A DNA stretch of 64,000 nt from Parelaphostrongylus tenuis (taxonomy: Eukaryota; Nematoda; Chromadorea; Rhabditida; Metastrongylidae), in assembly GCA_019055375.1 (NCBI GenBank), contig JAHQIW010004625.1:248001-312000 (forward strand), read 5' to 3'. Shown in pieces: positions 51,560-63,029 of the stretch. Below the pieces are notes generated by a model. It was given only the letters and a program-made list of their open reading frames with translations, had not been told where the DNA came from and did no database searches. Within the stretch, counting starts at the first letter, position 1, and each line of letters begins with the position of its first letter. Made by a program: the position numbers and the translations under genes.

Positions 51560-54340
51560 ATAGGACTGTGTTAAGTTTCCACGATTGAATGAACAAGTAA
51601 AATTGCCGCGCCTATGGCTGCAACAATCATAGTTAATCTGCTATTGCTCCGATATAGAAAAGCAGACTTATTTCATTAGATGGGTTATTTTACTCTAAAC
51701 AACGTTGCGATAGATGTCGAACGTTCAGTTGCGGCCAACGCGATTTCACAGAGTCGGTCGTGCTAAAAAATTTGAAGTTTGGTGAAACCTCATAACCCAT
51801 AGCTCCAAGTCATGAGCTTGAATCTCAATAATGAACGGGAATGAATTGACACATGGCTAGGGTTATTTGATCTAAATTTTTCTTCGGTAAGCAACCTTGA
51901 ATGGCGGTGGACTCTTCATCATGTCATCATTATAGTACAGAACACGTACGAAAGTTCTAAATTAGCAAGCGAAATCTGAGTGATGCTTTTCTGATGGGTA
52001 CAAATAAATCAGATGAAATAAGCGTCTTAAGTTCGTGCACTATCTTCTTCAACTTGCAGTCAAGCCTACACCAGGCAAGTTGCCGTTTCGTAACCGTCGT
52101 CCTCTTCAGAACCTACATGACTCACGTTGATCGTCGTTTAGTCACGTAATATGACTCATCTTGATCACTTTAGGTCGAATCTTGTGGAAAATGCTACCGC
52201 TCAAACCAGAAATAGAAAAAAAAGTTGGCTTGATGGATAAGAAATTGCTTTTTTCGAAAATATATAAGTTGAGCGATTGAAAAGCTGATTCATGTGATAA
52301 CATAATGTCAGAATTCAAAGCAATGAAAGGTGATCAAGATCTACTACAGCATCTATTGCATTTCCTTGTTGTCCGAAAAGCAACAGCCTAAATATATCGT
52401 TCGAAAAGAAATAAAGGAAGGGAAGGAAAAACCATGGTCATAAAGCCTTACTTGGTATGTTGCTAGATGCATATCATAGTTAAGATGACTTTGATATACA
52501 TGATAGATGGTGAACTTCCGTTAATTTAGAAATCCACTGAGGCAAAGAAAGGCGTCCATAGTCAAACAGGAGTGAAAATGAGATTATATTTGTTGTGCTA
52601 GGATGTGCGTTGTAACCAAAACTTTTCCATTAAATCTCTAAGGGAATCAAGTGAACATCCAGCGATAATGACATCACCTGCCCTTATTTCTTTGAACCTA
52701 CCTCATTTCTTTTTTGAATGGAAGGCTTGTTACAAAGTAAGCTATGTTTTGCTACCACAGAAAACTGAGGAACCACGATGAGCAACTTCAGAGAGCGCGC
52801 TGAAGTCGATTGTTCTGTGCTTCGTAGCACTGAATGTTAATATTTCATTCTGTTTGAATGCGAGATAACGAAATGCTTCAATACGAGCGGTGCATGAATC
52901 CATACTACAGAAAACACAGACTAAGGTCTGTTTAGCTTAGAAGCAAATGCTACGAAAAATTTACTCAATGAATAATTTGACGTCATCGTGTTCTTGGACT
53001 CTTAGGACTTACCAATCATCACCTGGAGAGTCTCACTCGAGCGATGCTTCAATCCATGGCAAACGTTTTGGCTCCATATAACTGGGAGGAACCACAATGC
53101 GCGGATGAATGATTGCATTCAGTGAACGCGAACCAATCAGGTTCACAAGGAAAAGAAAACGTTGAGATATTACTCGATTATATAACAACCAAATACGAAC
53201 TTAACAATCTGGAAAGTATTCATCTCGTTTCACTCCAAAAATACAATAAATACTGCTTGAGTTAAGTCAAGTCTCTTTTATATGTGCTACTCGCCATTTA
53301 AAATCTTATATTTAGCCGCTATTTCCGCCAATTAGTGGTAAACACAACAAAGCGATAAAAGGAAAGTGAAAAAGCAACATTCAAACTTCCTTGTGATTGT
53401 CATAACGCTGTATAATAGCTGTGGCGAAGTTTTTAAAGCACTAAAAGGACATCATTGCTTGGCTTAGAAAGGAATATGAAAAAGTAGCCTGAAGTTAGGC
53501 AAAGGTTGGGATAACGAGGTGGGTCGCGGTGTAGTTCGCCAAGAAGTAAGCCCTAATTTGACTCCCTTCCCAGCGTTCCCTGTAATCCATCTTAGAAGGT
53601 CGTAGATCGGCTATTTTCAAAGTTAAGAGGAGACTCAATTTCATCATCACTCTACAACTTCATGAGGAAGACGAAATCTTCAACCAGCAGCTGACTGCTT
53701 TCATAGATTCGCTCAAAACATTATATAATCTAACGGCATATCTTGAGTTGACAGGTTTTTGGAACGAAAACCTTGGATTCTGTCTCATAGTTGATATATT
53801 GATGAATTTCTAGATAAATTTATCATTGATATCTCTTTGGTCTTACGAAAGAAAAATTACCAATGGCAGTCGGTGTTAGAGAAGTTACCTCGATATCGGC
53901 ATCGAAAGTTACAATTAAACGAAAGCAGAACATTTGAAAAAGTAGCGGAATGATTTTTCTGGTACAGTAGTGAGTGCATGCAATTTAGATAGACATATCA
54001 GCGATCTGATTGGCATTCGACTTGATTCGCATCGTGAAACTAAGAATCTTCTTCTCAAAGCTCTCGTGTAGCTGAGAATTTATGTTGTTCTCCGCCAAAT
54101 TTTAATAGGATTTTTCTGATATTCAAGACTACGATGTTCTCAATACAATAGCGTTCTGTGAAAACTTATTAAATATATATGTTGTGGGAACGATAAGATT
54201 TGAAATAATGCGATGGTCTCGGAAATAACTCGTGGCACACTTGCAAAAACAAAACTGATTGTGGCCTTATAAATCAAAAACGTCGTCAGATAATAAATTA
54301 GAAGCGATTTCTCGTTTCAGAAAGCTTGGCTTATCAGTTA
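51560..54340. other. Gene-poor stretch
   Basis: No frame above 60 codons and no splice-supported exon was found. Weak SINE-like blocks occur near 53520-53720 (AGACGAAATCTTCAACC). It could be intron or intergenic DNA. Confidence 0.4.
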
Positions 54341-55129
54341 TTATCTGGCAGAATGTTTTAAGCCTTTCAGAGGTCTGGTAAAGGCATCTCTAGTGGTATG
54401 ATTACGTTTCGGCATATTCTCGCGCTACTCATCAGTATCACATGCTTTTCGGTTCACGACTACGACTAATTGCAGCGCGCCGACGAAGTATCACTCCTCG
54501 TCAAGTGAAAAGACCACTTGACATGATGTCAATTAAACACTGTCATTACATGAGAATTCTGATTGTTGATAAATTTATATGAACGGCAATTTTGTAGACT
54601 TCAGTATCAATCGCTGACATCCTTGTGCAAAGTGCTTAGTATATTATTATATGTGATATTGATATTATTGTGTGGTGACAATGCAGAGATGATTGCTCAT
54701 TTATCTATAGGAAAGAATTATTAAGGCAAGTGTGGATATTAAAGTGAGTGGATATCATTATTTCCAACTGATATTACATTTCATTTAACCCTCATTTGAT
54801 AACAAACACTATAGCTAAACGGCATTTCTAACATTCTGCATGGGATTTCCACAGTTGTGTTCAGCGTATTTTGGGATTGTGTTGAAAATTTTTTGAGCAG
54901 CTGTAGCGAATATACTATTGCAAATATGATAATATAATAAGTAGTCCAAAATCTTGTTTGTTGAATTGGTTGGCGAAAGCGAGCTGTGCAATTATATGAA
55001 TATTCTCGCACTGCTTTCTAACGAGCACTTTGCTGCAATGCAGTAGCAAGTAATGATGGTGGATCAACTCAAAAGTCCGACTCTCTCTAAACCTCGGCAT
55101 GAGTAAGAAATGTTAAATCTCTTAAAAAC

Positions 55130-55397
55130 TGCCCTTTTCTTCAATTAAAACTACACGAGGTGGTACATCTCCCTTCTCATAATTTTATGGTCAACGTTTC
55201 GGCTATCCCTCCTTCGTCAGGGCCTTCTTTCTACTTATACGGGAAAGGTGACCGGTCTATAAGACACATTATGAAATAATCTCGCGTACAAGCATAAAGA
55301 GGGCCCCGACAAAGGCGGATACGCCGAAATGTTAGTCATCAAATTTTGAGAAAGGGGAAATTATAACCTCGTGCAAGTTTCAATTGAAGAAAACGAT
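55130..55397. repeat. Foldback repeat with hammerhead-like cores in both arms
   Basis: The left end TTCAATTAAAACTACACGAGG and the right end CCTCGTGCAAGTTTCAATTGAA are inverted, and the arms carry CAACGTTTCGGCTATC...TTCGTCAGGGCC (left) and GGGCCCCGACAAAGGCGG...GCCGAAATG (right). The left arm, read on the minus strand, has CTGACGA and GCCGAAACG like a hammerhead, but an extra base follows the core and stem I does not pair. Confidence 0.65.
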
Positions 55398-55409
55398 GAT
55401 GATCGATCA

Positions 55410-55835
55410 TATCGTTCGTTTTGAGTGTTTTCTTGAGACGACGCTAAAATTTTCAACAAATCTCAAGATAATTGTTTGAGCCAACATGTCAAGTGGTCTG
55501 TGAATGAGCTCTTGTACAGCCCTATACCTTGTGCAGCCTCGTCAGTCGGCAGAACCCCTCGCCTTTAGCCAATCCTTTCGAGGTGCTCTAGTCTCCCACA
55601 TTTTGAAATTTGAGTGTTCTCAAGAGAACACTCGAAGCAAACGATATAATATATCATAAATACCAGCCAAGAACATTCGAGTGCCCAGCACTGCCAACCT
55701 AGTGATATGTTTCACTTGAGGGCAGTGTAAATCGTTTGTTGTCGCCTACTGTTAGTGGGGGTGCATCGGGCTGTATTTGAGTTCACTAATAGACTATATG
55801 ACATGTTGGCTCAAATAATAATTATGAGGGATACC
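55410..55835. mobile_element. Hammerhead-ribozyme foldback, family B, copy 3
   Basis: TTTTGAGTGTTTTCTTGAGAC at the left and CATGTTGGCTCAAATAAT at the right match the other copies, and GAGTGTTCTCAAGAGAACACTC in the middle is the inner junction of two inverted monomers. The left-arm ribozyme keeps GCCGA-CTGACGA-GGCT on the minus strand but has lost GAAAC; the right arm keeps only GCATCGGGCTG. Dead copy. Confidence 0.65.
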
Positions 55836-56222
55836 CAGTGATGTATAGTGATGTGCAAAACTTTTGCGTCAGGCAGGACTCGAATAAATATCTCACTCTA
55901 ACCAGGAGCGCGTGCTCTAACCCGTTCCACTACTAACGTCCATTTTGCACACCACTCTTTCTACGCTTAGCTTGAATGAGTTCAATGTCGATACCGTCTA
56001 CTCGGGCCTGGCCGTTGACGGTCATATAGATGTGTTGTAGCTTAGAAAGGCGCGTGCGAAATCGGCGATAGTAGTGCAGCGGCGTAAAGCAAGCGCTCGC
56101 GGATAGTAGATGTGGGTTCGAATCCCGCCTGGTGCGAAGGTTTTGCACTTCACTCTCCATCAATGGGTATATCTGAAACATCATACCACAGCTAGAAGCG
56201 TTCAGACAAGAAGAATTCAATT
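55828..56222. mobile_element. tRNA-like foldback element, family 2
   Basis: The left end CCCAGTGATGTATAGTGATGT and the right CACTCTCCATCAATGGGTATA with ATCATACC are inverted. The right arm has a plus-strand tRNA-like core with B box GGTTCGAATCC (about 56115); the left arm has the mirrored core with GGACTCGAATAAA. The 95-codon minus-strand frame is a shadow. Confidence 0.75.
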
Positions 56223-56284
56223 ATGAGAGATGTTTGGTTATTATAGAATAGACTTAGACAGACATAGACAGACGAACGTAACAA

Positions 56285-56486
56285 AACTGCTTTGTGCACA
56301 AGACCAATAGTAGGCTGGGTAAAAACAACTGCGAAGCAACTGGTATTTTTCCAACAAGTTCCAACTTCCAACGATTTCTATAAAACTTTGATAAGAAAAA
56401 AGTTTGTTACTTCCTGCAAGGTGTCGAAGGCAATGTCAATTGCCTTTGATTTGCATCGCGTAACAGATATCATCTCCAAAGAATAA
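56285..56486 (+). CDS. Putative 64-codon ORF or exon
   Basis: The frame reads RPIVGWVKTTAKQLVFFQQV, TSNDFYKTLIRKKFVTSCKV and AMSIAFDLHRVTDIISKE before TAA. No ATG lies at the start, so an upstream exon would be needed. The peptide is protein-like; no domain. Confidence 0.3.
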
Positions 56487-57203
56487 GTACCAGACTCTGA
56501 AGTGGCTCTATAACTGGCTCAATACGCACTTAACTATCTGTTATGCGCTTTTTCCTTTTCCATTGTAACAGGAGATTTCACATTTTGGTAATTAAACCGT
56601 TTATATACAACAATATGGATACAATTACAACGATATGGTAATATGAAGAGCATTAGTTAGGAAATATAAAAAATAAAGAGATTAGTAAGTAAGGTTGATA
56701 GGGAGGGCAACAAGGAACGTTGGTAATCCCAGAAAATATTTTGCAACAGCATTTAAATGAAATACAACTATAGAAATGCAGAGATACGAGCAAAACTTGG
56801 AATTCTGTACAATGTTTTAGAGATTTAAGGAGAATTCAGATGGGCGTAAAGTATACCCTAAAATTTTTTCACCAAAAAGAGACGTTACAAAGATTTTCAG
56901 AGTGGAGTAAAGGAGACGGTAGGAATTCTTAGACAGAAATAAGCTCTATAGGTGATGTCACAGTTAGTTGGTTGCAAAAATTATTGTCGACGCCCAATAC
57001 TAGTTCCACCAGTAAGTGATACAGTGTAAAGAATATCACAATATTGACTGAAAGTGTTAAATAGGTAACTTTATGATCCACAGAATCCTTCTTCGCTCAA
57101 ATTCATATGAAAAAAGGTGGAGTCATTATGTGCCCAAAAGTAAGCTCTACAGATAACGGGCTAGAACCGAATTAGCATCAACTCAAGCACTCTCTTGACA
57201 CCT

Positions 57204-60200
57204 TCAAAATGGCTGAGTAAGGCCTTCGAACCTGTGGATTTCAGGGCTACTGGCGCTGGCATAATGTAGTATAACAGCAGCTTCCAGCATTTCTGAGGAG
57301 AAAAGAGCCTGGAAAGACAAATTAGGACAACTTGTTTCACTATTCGTTAACTCCTCCAACAGAGACAGAATAGATGCAAGTCGTTTAGATAATTTTTGTC
57401 CAAGTGCTGGAAGAGGAAAAGGGTTAAGGAAAATTTACAGTGTTATGTGAGGCTAAAACTTTTAATGAAGGGAGCTCAGCTGGGAAAAGGTGAACCCCAG
57501 CTCGGATTTCAAGAAGAAGGAACAAATAACTTTAGCTATGAAATTATGTTACTTTCTGGCACTGAATTCTCCAAAATACCACACCACACAAAGTCTCTTA
57601 AGGTGGGTTGAATTCTGATGTTCTGAGACCCCAATGAGCTGTTTTCACCTACAGGGTACGGTGATCACATAATGTTCAAATTAGCCTATGGACAATTATA
57701 AATACTCTTCCCCTCATCAATCGTACAATATTATTTCTTCACGAAACAACCTCAACTCCATCTTAGCACTTATTACATTTTTTCAAAAATTTTCAATTTT
57801 CAAAAACGAAAGCAAATGAATAAGCAGGGATACGTCCAGTTCAACACGATCGTGTTTCCTAATGTCCCTTATGCCTTCCATACAGCAGCATCTGTTCTAC
57901 TGGGAACTTTAAAAACAGAAAAGTTGCTGCTTTTTGCAAATTTCAATTGTGAACATATTTAAAACTGAACAATTTCAATGAAACTAATCCTTGCAAGTGT
58001 GCAAGAAATCTGCCTATCTCGTAAATGTGGAGAATCTTGTTTACTCAGGTTCTAGAATTCAATAAAGCACCATATAACGTAGGCAGCACTAATCACTGCG
58101 CTACACAAGCCATTTGATACTAATACTATTTATCACCAATATATTTGTTTGATAGATCGATGAACTTTTGATTCATTAAACAATCGAGTCAATGAAAAAA
58201 GAATTTCTGGTGGAATCGCCATACCATGAGACTGGAATAAAATTGACCTGAGAAGAGGTGCTGCTAGTTCTGGATTACACACACTTCAAAGTAGTGTCTG
58301 CAAATTCAGTGGAACTAGATTATCGAAATGGGCGCAATTCAAGAACGGAATTCTAGAGAAAAAAGGACAGATTTTCATTAGAACATTGAATAAATCTTGA
58401 CTAAATGAAAAACTTCCAAATGAGTCATATAACACTACATTTACATCTTGAAGAAAGCCAGAAATCATTATAAATTCCTATAAATATTCAACGTAATCAA
58501 AATAAACGCACCAGTGGTGGCGTTTGATAGAAAGTCGGTGGATCGACCTCCCAAAATTGTAGTCCTTTTCAGGGCTGCGCCTGATCTGCAGTCTTAAGAG
58601 TACTACCATAGTCAAAAGAAAATAAATGATGTAATATATGATTTAAAAAGCAACAAAAGGGATAGATGGCATGGAAGGCCAACGTCCGGGCGACCAATGC
58701 CTACCCTGGGAAGTGTCATTGGTGGTGATGCCACTGTTGGTGCTGTTGCTGTGGTTGCAGTTGTGATCCTCATTGCTGCATCATTGTGTAAAGATGTGGG
58801 TTATCATACACATTTTGTTTACCGGTCATTTGTTGATTCTCCATTCCCAGTTCTGCTCCAAGCATCATATCGACAGCATCTGAAGTCACACTTCACCTGT
58901 ATTACATTTCATGTAGCTCAGTGACGTCACTGGCAACTAGGATAAGAATAAGCAAGTGCAAAAGGCGCACTCTATTGTTTAATTGATGTGGGAGCTTCGC
59001 CGGAAAAAACTGGTACCCCCTGGTATTTTCCGAGAAAACAGAAGACAGATCCCTTCCAATCCTAATCGCCATTGTGTTACGCGCATAGCGAATAAATTAA
59101 TCCTTCCGATACCGTCCAATCGCGCATTCTGCATCTCTGCGTGGCAAATCCGCACGGTCTATTCCACCTCCTCCGCACCTCTGATACCCAGGCGTGCTGC
59201 GTCTAACAGTGGCAGCTGAGGGTTAGAGATACAGAGAATGTGGATAGACCGTTCAGAGTCGCCACTTAGAGGTGCAGTGGCCGTGGTCCACGGTCGTGTA
59301 AGGGTTAACCAAACAAAAGTGACTTAATGTTGAAATGTCACACACCTCCAGGCTGTTGAATCAACCCTGTGGATGTTGCTGAAACGTTTCAGCAATCTGC
59401 TGCCTCATCATCATTGGTTGGCTTAGCATTATTTCTTGAAAGAAGCTGTTTCTATTATATTATCATACGGTCACACTGTGAACATATTTGAAAATGAAAA
59501 GAAAGTACATGAGGCCGCAGATGCGATTAGTGTGGCGAAGTGTAGTCTCTTTGTTATATCACCGAGGCTATATGCTTTCGAAATACTCTATCGATCAAGA
59601 TATTGTCATGATTGTAAAAAACCGGCATGGTGGTTATAGGAGAAATCTTTCTAATATAGAAGTATGTGGAAACGACGACATTAAACGATGCTATTGTGTT
59701 AATACTCTGCTCAAATATGCAGCATCATTTGTAGCAATGTTCGAGGGCAGAACTCTTACGACCAATAATTAAACTCTCATTAACACTGGCGTATCGGCAC
59801 GTAATTTTTCACCGCGCTCGTTGTGAAACCCGTAAAGATCAGATTAGCCTCATATCACTTCCTTACTAACTTGACCTTACTACTATGATTGTAGGTCAAC
59901 ATTTGCTCTTCAAGTTCAGCTACGCTCTAATTATCTCTAACTTCATGTGAATTGTTTACATGTACTGCCATTCAACTGCGTTTACCCCCACTGTTATAGT
60001 GGTTTACAAGCATATCGATAAGAGTAAAAAAAAAATTCAACTCGAGTCCATCTAAAGTCACATCCCGTTGAGGTCCCGAGCTTTCCATATCACCATCATT
60101 CTCGAATCATCACTAATAATAGTAATAGTAATAAGGATAACATAATAATAATGATAACAGCAAAGGCGAAAAACAATATCGTACCGAAGAGAATAAGCCG

Positions 60201-61060
60201 AAGAAGTGTTTGAACCACACTTTTGCCTTTTGTTTCCAGGTATGGAATAGGGTAAAACACGGCTTAGCGAAAGGATAGCGAGAGCCTCGATGGTACAGTG
60301 ACTATTTGGTGAACCTCGAAAGGATAATGATCATAATGATAGACCCAAAGCCACCTGAGGTTCCATCTTTTTCTCGTGTTCAGCTTTGTTGTGATTATAT
60401 TCCACATCATGCCTATAGTTGAAAATGAACTGGTCAGAAAATAAGGCTTCAAAACTGAAAATATCGACAGCCTCCGCACATTGCTTTTCTAAGTACATCT
60501 CGAAAGCAGTTGATTGCCTCAAAATCACAGTTGGTGTGATATAATTTAATTTTAAGTGAGACTTATCTAAAAACAAATATTTGAAAAAAACTGACCATGT
60601 TTCTCAGGAAATATTGTGACTCGCATCTCACCAGCTTCAGATGTAGGAGTGCAAATGAGGTTGACCTGGTAATGGAGAGAGTGATTCTGGTCTATTTCAC
60701 ATTTTGAAACTGCGTAGTACTTGTCGATCATCCCATTATGCAGCTCTAGCAATCCGAATTTCTACAGATTTCGGAATTGTATCACTACTAGTAAAATTCC
60801 GTTTTATATCTATATCATTATTATGTGTTATCCAAGTCACAAAGTTACACTGCAATGTTACAGGTCTTACTTAACCCACAACTCTCACAATTCTGGAGTG
60901 ATTGATATGATTGCAATTGGATCATATGAAAACTACTATGGTTTCATCGTTTTTCACTTTATACCAACAATTTTACACCTGTTGAAAGGTTCAAAATATC
61001 TTGGTACGAGGGTCCACTTAATGCGAAAAACAGTGGCAGTAATTTTTTTATCCCAATTCC
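57204..61060 (-). CDS. Best gene model: 3' part of a multi-exon gene, unknown protein, 264 residues visible
   Basis: Seven exons on the minus strand agree in phase: 60979-61060, 60632-60745, 60345-60566, 60185-60262, 59881-59919, 58823-58879 and 57204-57406. Sample peptides in order: LSGPSYQDILNLST; YAVSKCEIDQNHSLHYQ; LKLNYITPTVILRQ and YLEKQCAEAVDIFSFEALF; VFYPIPYLETKGKSVVQTL; ELEEQMLTYNHS; MLGAELGMENQQMT; LGQKLSKRLASILSLLEEL and FSSEMLEAAVILHYASASS. The total length is a multiple of three and ends at TGA. Donors include GTGAGA, GTAAGG and GTAAAC; the one at 60345 (GTCTAT) is weak. The last exon could alternatively splice on at 57232 (CACAG/GTTCGA). The region is helix-rich with no membrane segment. 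The family is not recognised; the 5' end lies upstream. SINE and foldback insertions sit in its introns. Confidence 0.6.
58283..58468 (-). CDS. Putative 60-residue ORF within an intron of the 57-61 kb gene
   Basis: The ATG-started frame MISGFLQDVNVVLYDSFGSF runs through a good acceptor (gtccttttttctctag) in the same frame and ends NCAHFDNLVPLNLQTLL with TGA. It could be an alternative terminal exon (from 58360 or so) of the host gene or noise. Confidence 0.3.
58695..58775 (-). repeat. Gln/Ala-coding trinucleotide-like tract
   Basis: On the minus strand CAACTGCAACCACAGCAACAG then CACCAACAGTGGCATCACC forms a degenerate CAG/CAC tract just after an in-frame TGA of the exon that starts at 58879. 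Without the TGA the reading frame would continue as a Gln-rich tail. Confidence 0.5.
59095..59300. repeat. Short GC-rich inverted repeat
   Basis: GTGGCAAATCCGCACGGTCTA at 59140 is partly inverted as TGGATAGACCGTTCAGAGTCG at about 59240. It is GC-richer than its surroundings and lies in the 1-kb intron of the host gene. Confidence 0.4.
59427..59639 (+). CDS. Putative exon on the strand opposite to the host gene
   Basis: After ggttggcttag a phase-0 frame of 70 codons reads HYFLKEAVSIILSYGHTVNI, NEKKVHEAADAISVAKCSLF and VISPRLYAFEILYRSRYCHD then ends KKPAWWL with TAG. The outline x-I...A...SLFVISPxx resembles the middle of TIR-type folds, but no catalytic or BB-loop residues can be assigned. 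A second frame (59488-59772) overlaps. Lying antisense in an intron, it may be a pseudogene. Confidence 0.3.
   Translation, partial: HYFLKEAVSIILSYGHTVNIFENEKKVHEAADAISVAKCSLFVISPRLYAFEILYRSRYCHDCKKPAWWL
60085..60160. repeat. ATA/ATT microsatellite
   Basis: Repeated TAATA and ATAATA units. On the minus strand they encode a run of Ile/Leu that mimics a membrane helix after the exon at 60185; this is most likely an artefact of the repeat. Confidence 0.65.
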
Positions 61061-61084
61061 CTAAGTCATTCAAAAAAGTAGAGT

Positions 61085-61170
61085 GGTAAAAAGACATCCG
61101 AGTTATAAGGGAGTTGAACCCGAGTTTCAACCATACCAGGGGCACCTGATAGCATTACACCATGAAAGCT
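61085..61170 (-). repeat. tRNA-like fragment
   Basis: Minus-strand GGTTGAAACTCGGGTTCAACTCC with TGTAATGCTATCAGG keeps a B box and part of an A box of the family 1/2 tRNA-like core. No foldback partner is visible. Confidence 0.45.
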
Positions 61171-61337
61171 GACGCATTGCTACCACTCTTTCTTCGATAA
61201 GCCGCCATTAAATAACGATAGAGCTTATAATTTCGTCTCGCACTTTCCGCAAACGTTAAGCGTCTCTCAATTTTAGTTCGATTTAATCGGCGAGGTTTAC
61301 TAGTTATTTGATAGTATGCTGTTAAGCAGCAGAGCAG

Positions 61338-61640
61338 CTAGCATACCCAATGATGCAGAGTTATGTGCAAAAACGTTTGCGTCAGTCGAGATTTGAACCC
61401 AGATCTTACTCTTTCCGTTTTTCTCGAGAGATATTGGGTTTCGATAATCAATCGGAAATCATCTTATTTGGCCGCCGATTGCGGTAGTGCAACGGTTCAG
61501 CACATGCTCCCAGAAAGAGTAAGATCTGGGTTGCAATCCCGGCCGCTGCAAACGTTTTTGCACACCACTCTAGATCACTGGGTTTATTTAAACATTATAA
61601 CACCGCAATCGGCGGCCAAATAAGATGATTTCCGATTGGG
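61338..61640. mobile_element. tRNA-like foldback element, family 2, with rearranged arms
   Basis: CCCAATGATGCAGAGTTATGT and its inverse ACCACTCTAGATCACTGGGTT enclose tRNA-like cores (GATTTGAACCC on the left, GGTTGCAATCC on the right). A second inverted pair, CAATCGGAAATCATCTTATTT and AAATAAGATGATTTCCGATTG, lies around the right half, so one foldback seems nested in another. Confidence 0.7.
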
Positions 61641-61839
61641 TGAGCATACCCTTTTATTTAAGGCGATATTTTGATACAGTTACTCAAAAACTCCAAGTTA
61701 TTAGACTAAAACTTTTGTTTTATCATTTAAAGCTTTGCTTACGTTCATTACATAACGACAGAAAATTCTGAAGCATCTGTATAGTAACATATGTCATCGA
61801 CCACTATCCAGTCTAGGAAGATTAGTATTTTAAACGAAC

Positions 61840-61990
61840 CTGTTCCATTTACACGCCGTTATGGTTCGAAATTGACTGCGACAACTACTGAAATCACAGC
61901 GGATACGAGGTAGAGATGATAGGTGTCCTTTTCCATGGAGTGCTGATCTCACGTAAACAGCACCGTTCACCACAGATCCACGATGTGAAA
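61840..61990 (-). CDS. Putative internal exon, Cys-containing, perhaps upstream part of the 57-61 kb gene
   Basis: The acceptor catttgcttcag and donor GGAACAG/GTTCGT bound an exon whose only open frame reads SHRGSVVNGAVYVRSALHGK, LPRIRCDFSSCRSQF and TITACKWN, phase 1 in and 2 out. The next exon downstream (61060) needs phase 0, so an intermediate exon is missing or this belongs to another gene. Three Cys; no domain recognised. Confidence 0.45.
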
Positions 61991-61999
61991 CTGAAGCAA

Positions 62000-62530
62000 A
62001 TGAGAAATGAACTAACACTCTTTAGAGGATTATAAATGCTATCAACTTAAACTGATAATACTCAAACAAAGCAACTTTCTTTGAGACAGGAGCATTTTTG
62101 CACGTTTTAGACATGAAATCCTCGCGATTCGCACGATGATACGAGAAATCAAGAGCTAAGACGATGAGGTCAGCTGACTATTAAGTGATAATAGATCTGT
62201 ATTTTAGTAACATACAAGTCACGTGGAACACTGCACTCTTATAAAATGGCCTACATTACGTTAAGAACAAGTGGCAATAGTTTGCTTGCAAATAAATGGA
62301 AGGCGTAGAATTCGGAACAATATAGAAACTTTGTACAAACGTTGAAATTCGTGCAAAAAATAGCACAATGTGAGCGCCATTGAAATAATACGAACATTTA
62401 TAAATGAGGATGAAGCGTTCGACGCCGTTTCCTTGAGAGAAACGGCCTACATTCCTCTCCACAATGTCCAGTGAAAGAGAGGGGGCCCCCTGCATAAAAG
62501 ATCATGCCATGAAATAAGAACATCTATCGA
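62000..62530. other. Ambiguous frames, no supported gene
   Basis: Between 62256 and 62495 two minus-strand frames are open; one reads ETASNASSSFINVRIISMAL after ctctcaag. Neither has a second supporting splice site. Confidence 0.2.
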
Positions 62531-62536
62531 TGTATC

Positions 62537-62549
62537 AAGTAAGTATATT
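62537..62549. repeat. Target-site duplication, left (13 bp)
   Basis: AAGTAAGTATATT recurs exactly at 62948-62960 on the other side of the ribozyme element. Confidence 0.8.
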
Positions 62550-62947
62550 CAAAAGATCGACTGTTTTTGAAACCCCCAAAAAACATTCAATATAATTCCA
62601 AAAAAAGAATGATTTAAGCTCAAAAAGGGGTTGGTACGCCAGGGTCATACACCGGTGTTTCGGAGGTTCGTCCTCCTCATCAGTGACCCCCGCCCCACAT
62701 TCAGCCCTGCATTGAAGCAAGGAGGGAGGCGTATGTGGTGATGGCACAGTGTACTATGACACTGTACCATCACCACCTCTCAGTCGATAGATTTTTGCTG
62801 TTAGATCAAAACTAATTCAAAAGATCAAACTGTTTTTGAAACCCCCAAAAAACATTCAATATAATTCCAAAAAAGAATGATTTACATACACCGGTGTATG
62901 ACCCTGGCCTACCAACCCCTTTTTGAGCTTAAATCATTCTTTTTTGG
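62550..62947 (-). mobile_element. Hammerhead-ribozyme retroelement, family A, copy 2
   Basis: Read on the minus strand it ends 3' with CAGTCGATCTTTTG, the same terminus as copy 1, and begins 5' with the inverted end CCAAAAAAGAATGATTTAAG. The inverted segment (62885-62947) joins the direct part at the palindromic stem III (TACACCGGTGTA, 62887-62898). One full ribozyme is present. Perfect 13-bp direct repeats flank the element. Having the same two termini at an unrelated site shows that this is a discrete mobile unit. Confidence 0.85.
62642..62689 (-). ncRNA. Hammerhead ribozyme, family A, intact
   Basis: Sequence and pairing are the same as in the copies at 34506 and 35024: GGGTCA, CTGATGA, GGAGG-ACGAA-CCTCC, GAA, ACACCGGTGT, A, TGACCC. 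The predicted cut is between 62648 and 62647. Confidence 0.9.
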
Positions 62948-63029
62948 AAGTAAGTATATTGTTCTCCAAAATACGCTCGGTATATAATACCCGCTCGTAA
63001 TAAATGGAAGACCTGCTAGCATAGGATTC

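Noticed and set aside
54390..54445. CTGATGA...GCCGAAACG on the minus strand
   Set aside because: Core motifs are present, but stem II barely pairs and position 1.1/2.1 of stem I is A-A; mentioned only as a possible relic.
60100..60262. Membrane helix read through the donor at 60185
   Set aside because: The hydrophobic run is produced by an ATT microsatellite, and splicing at GTACGA gives a better phased continuation.
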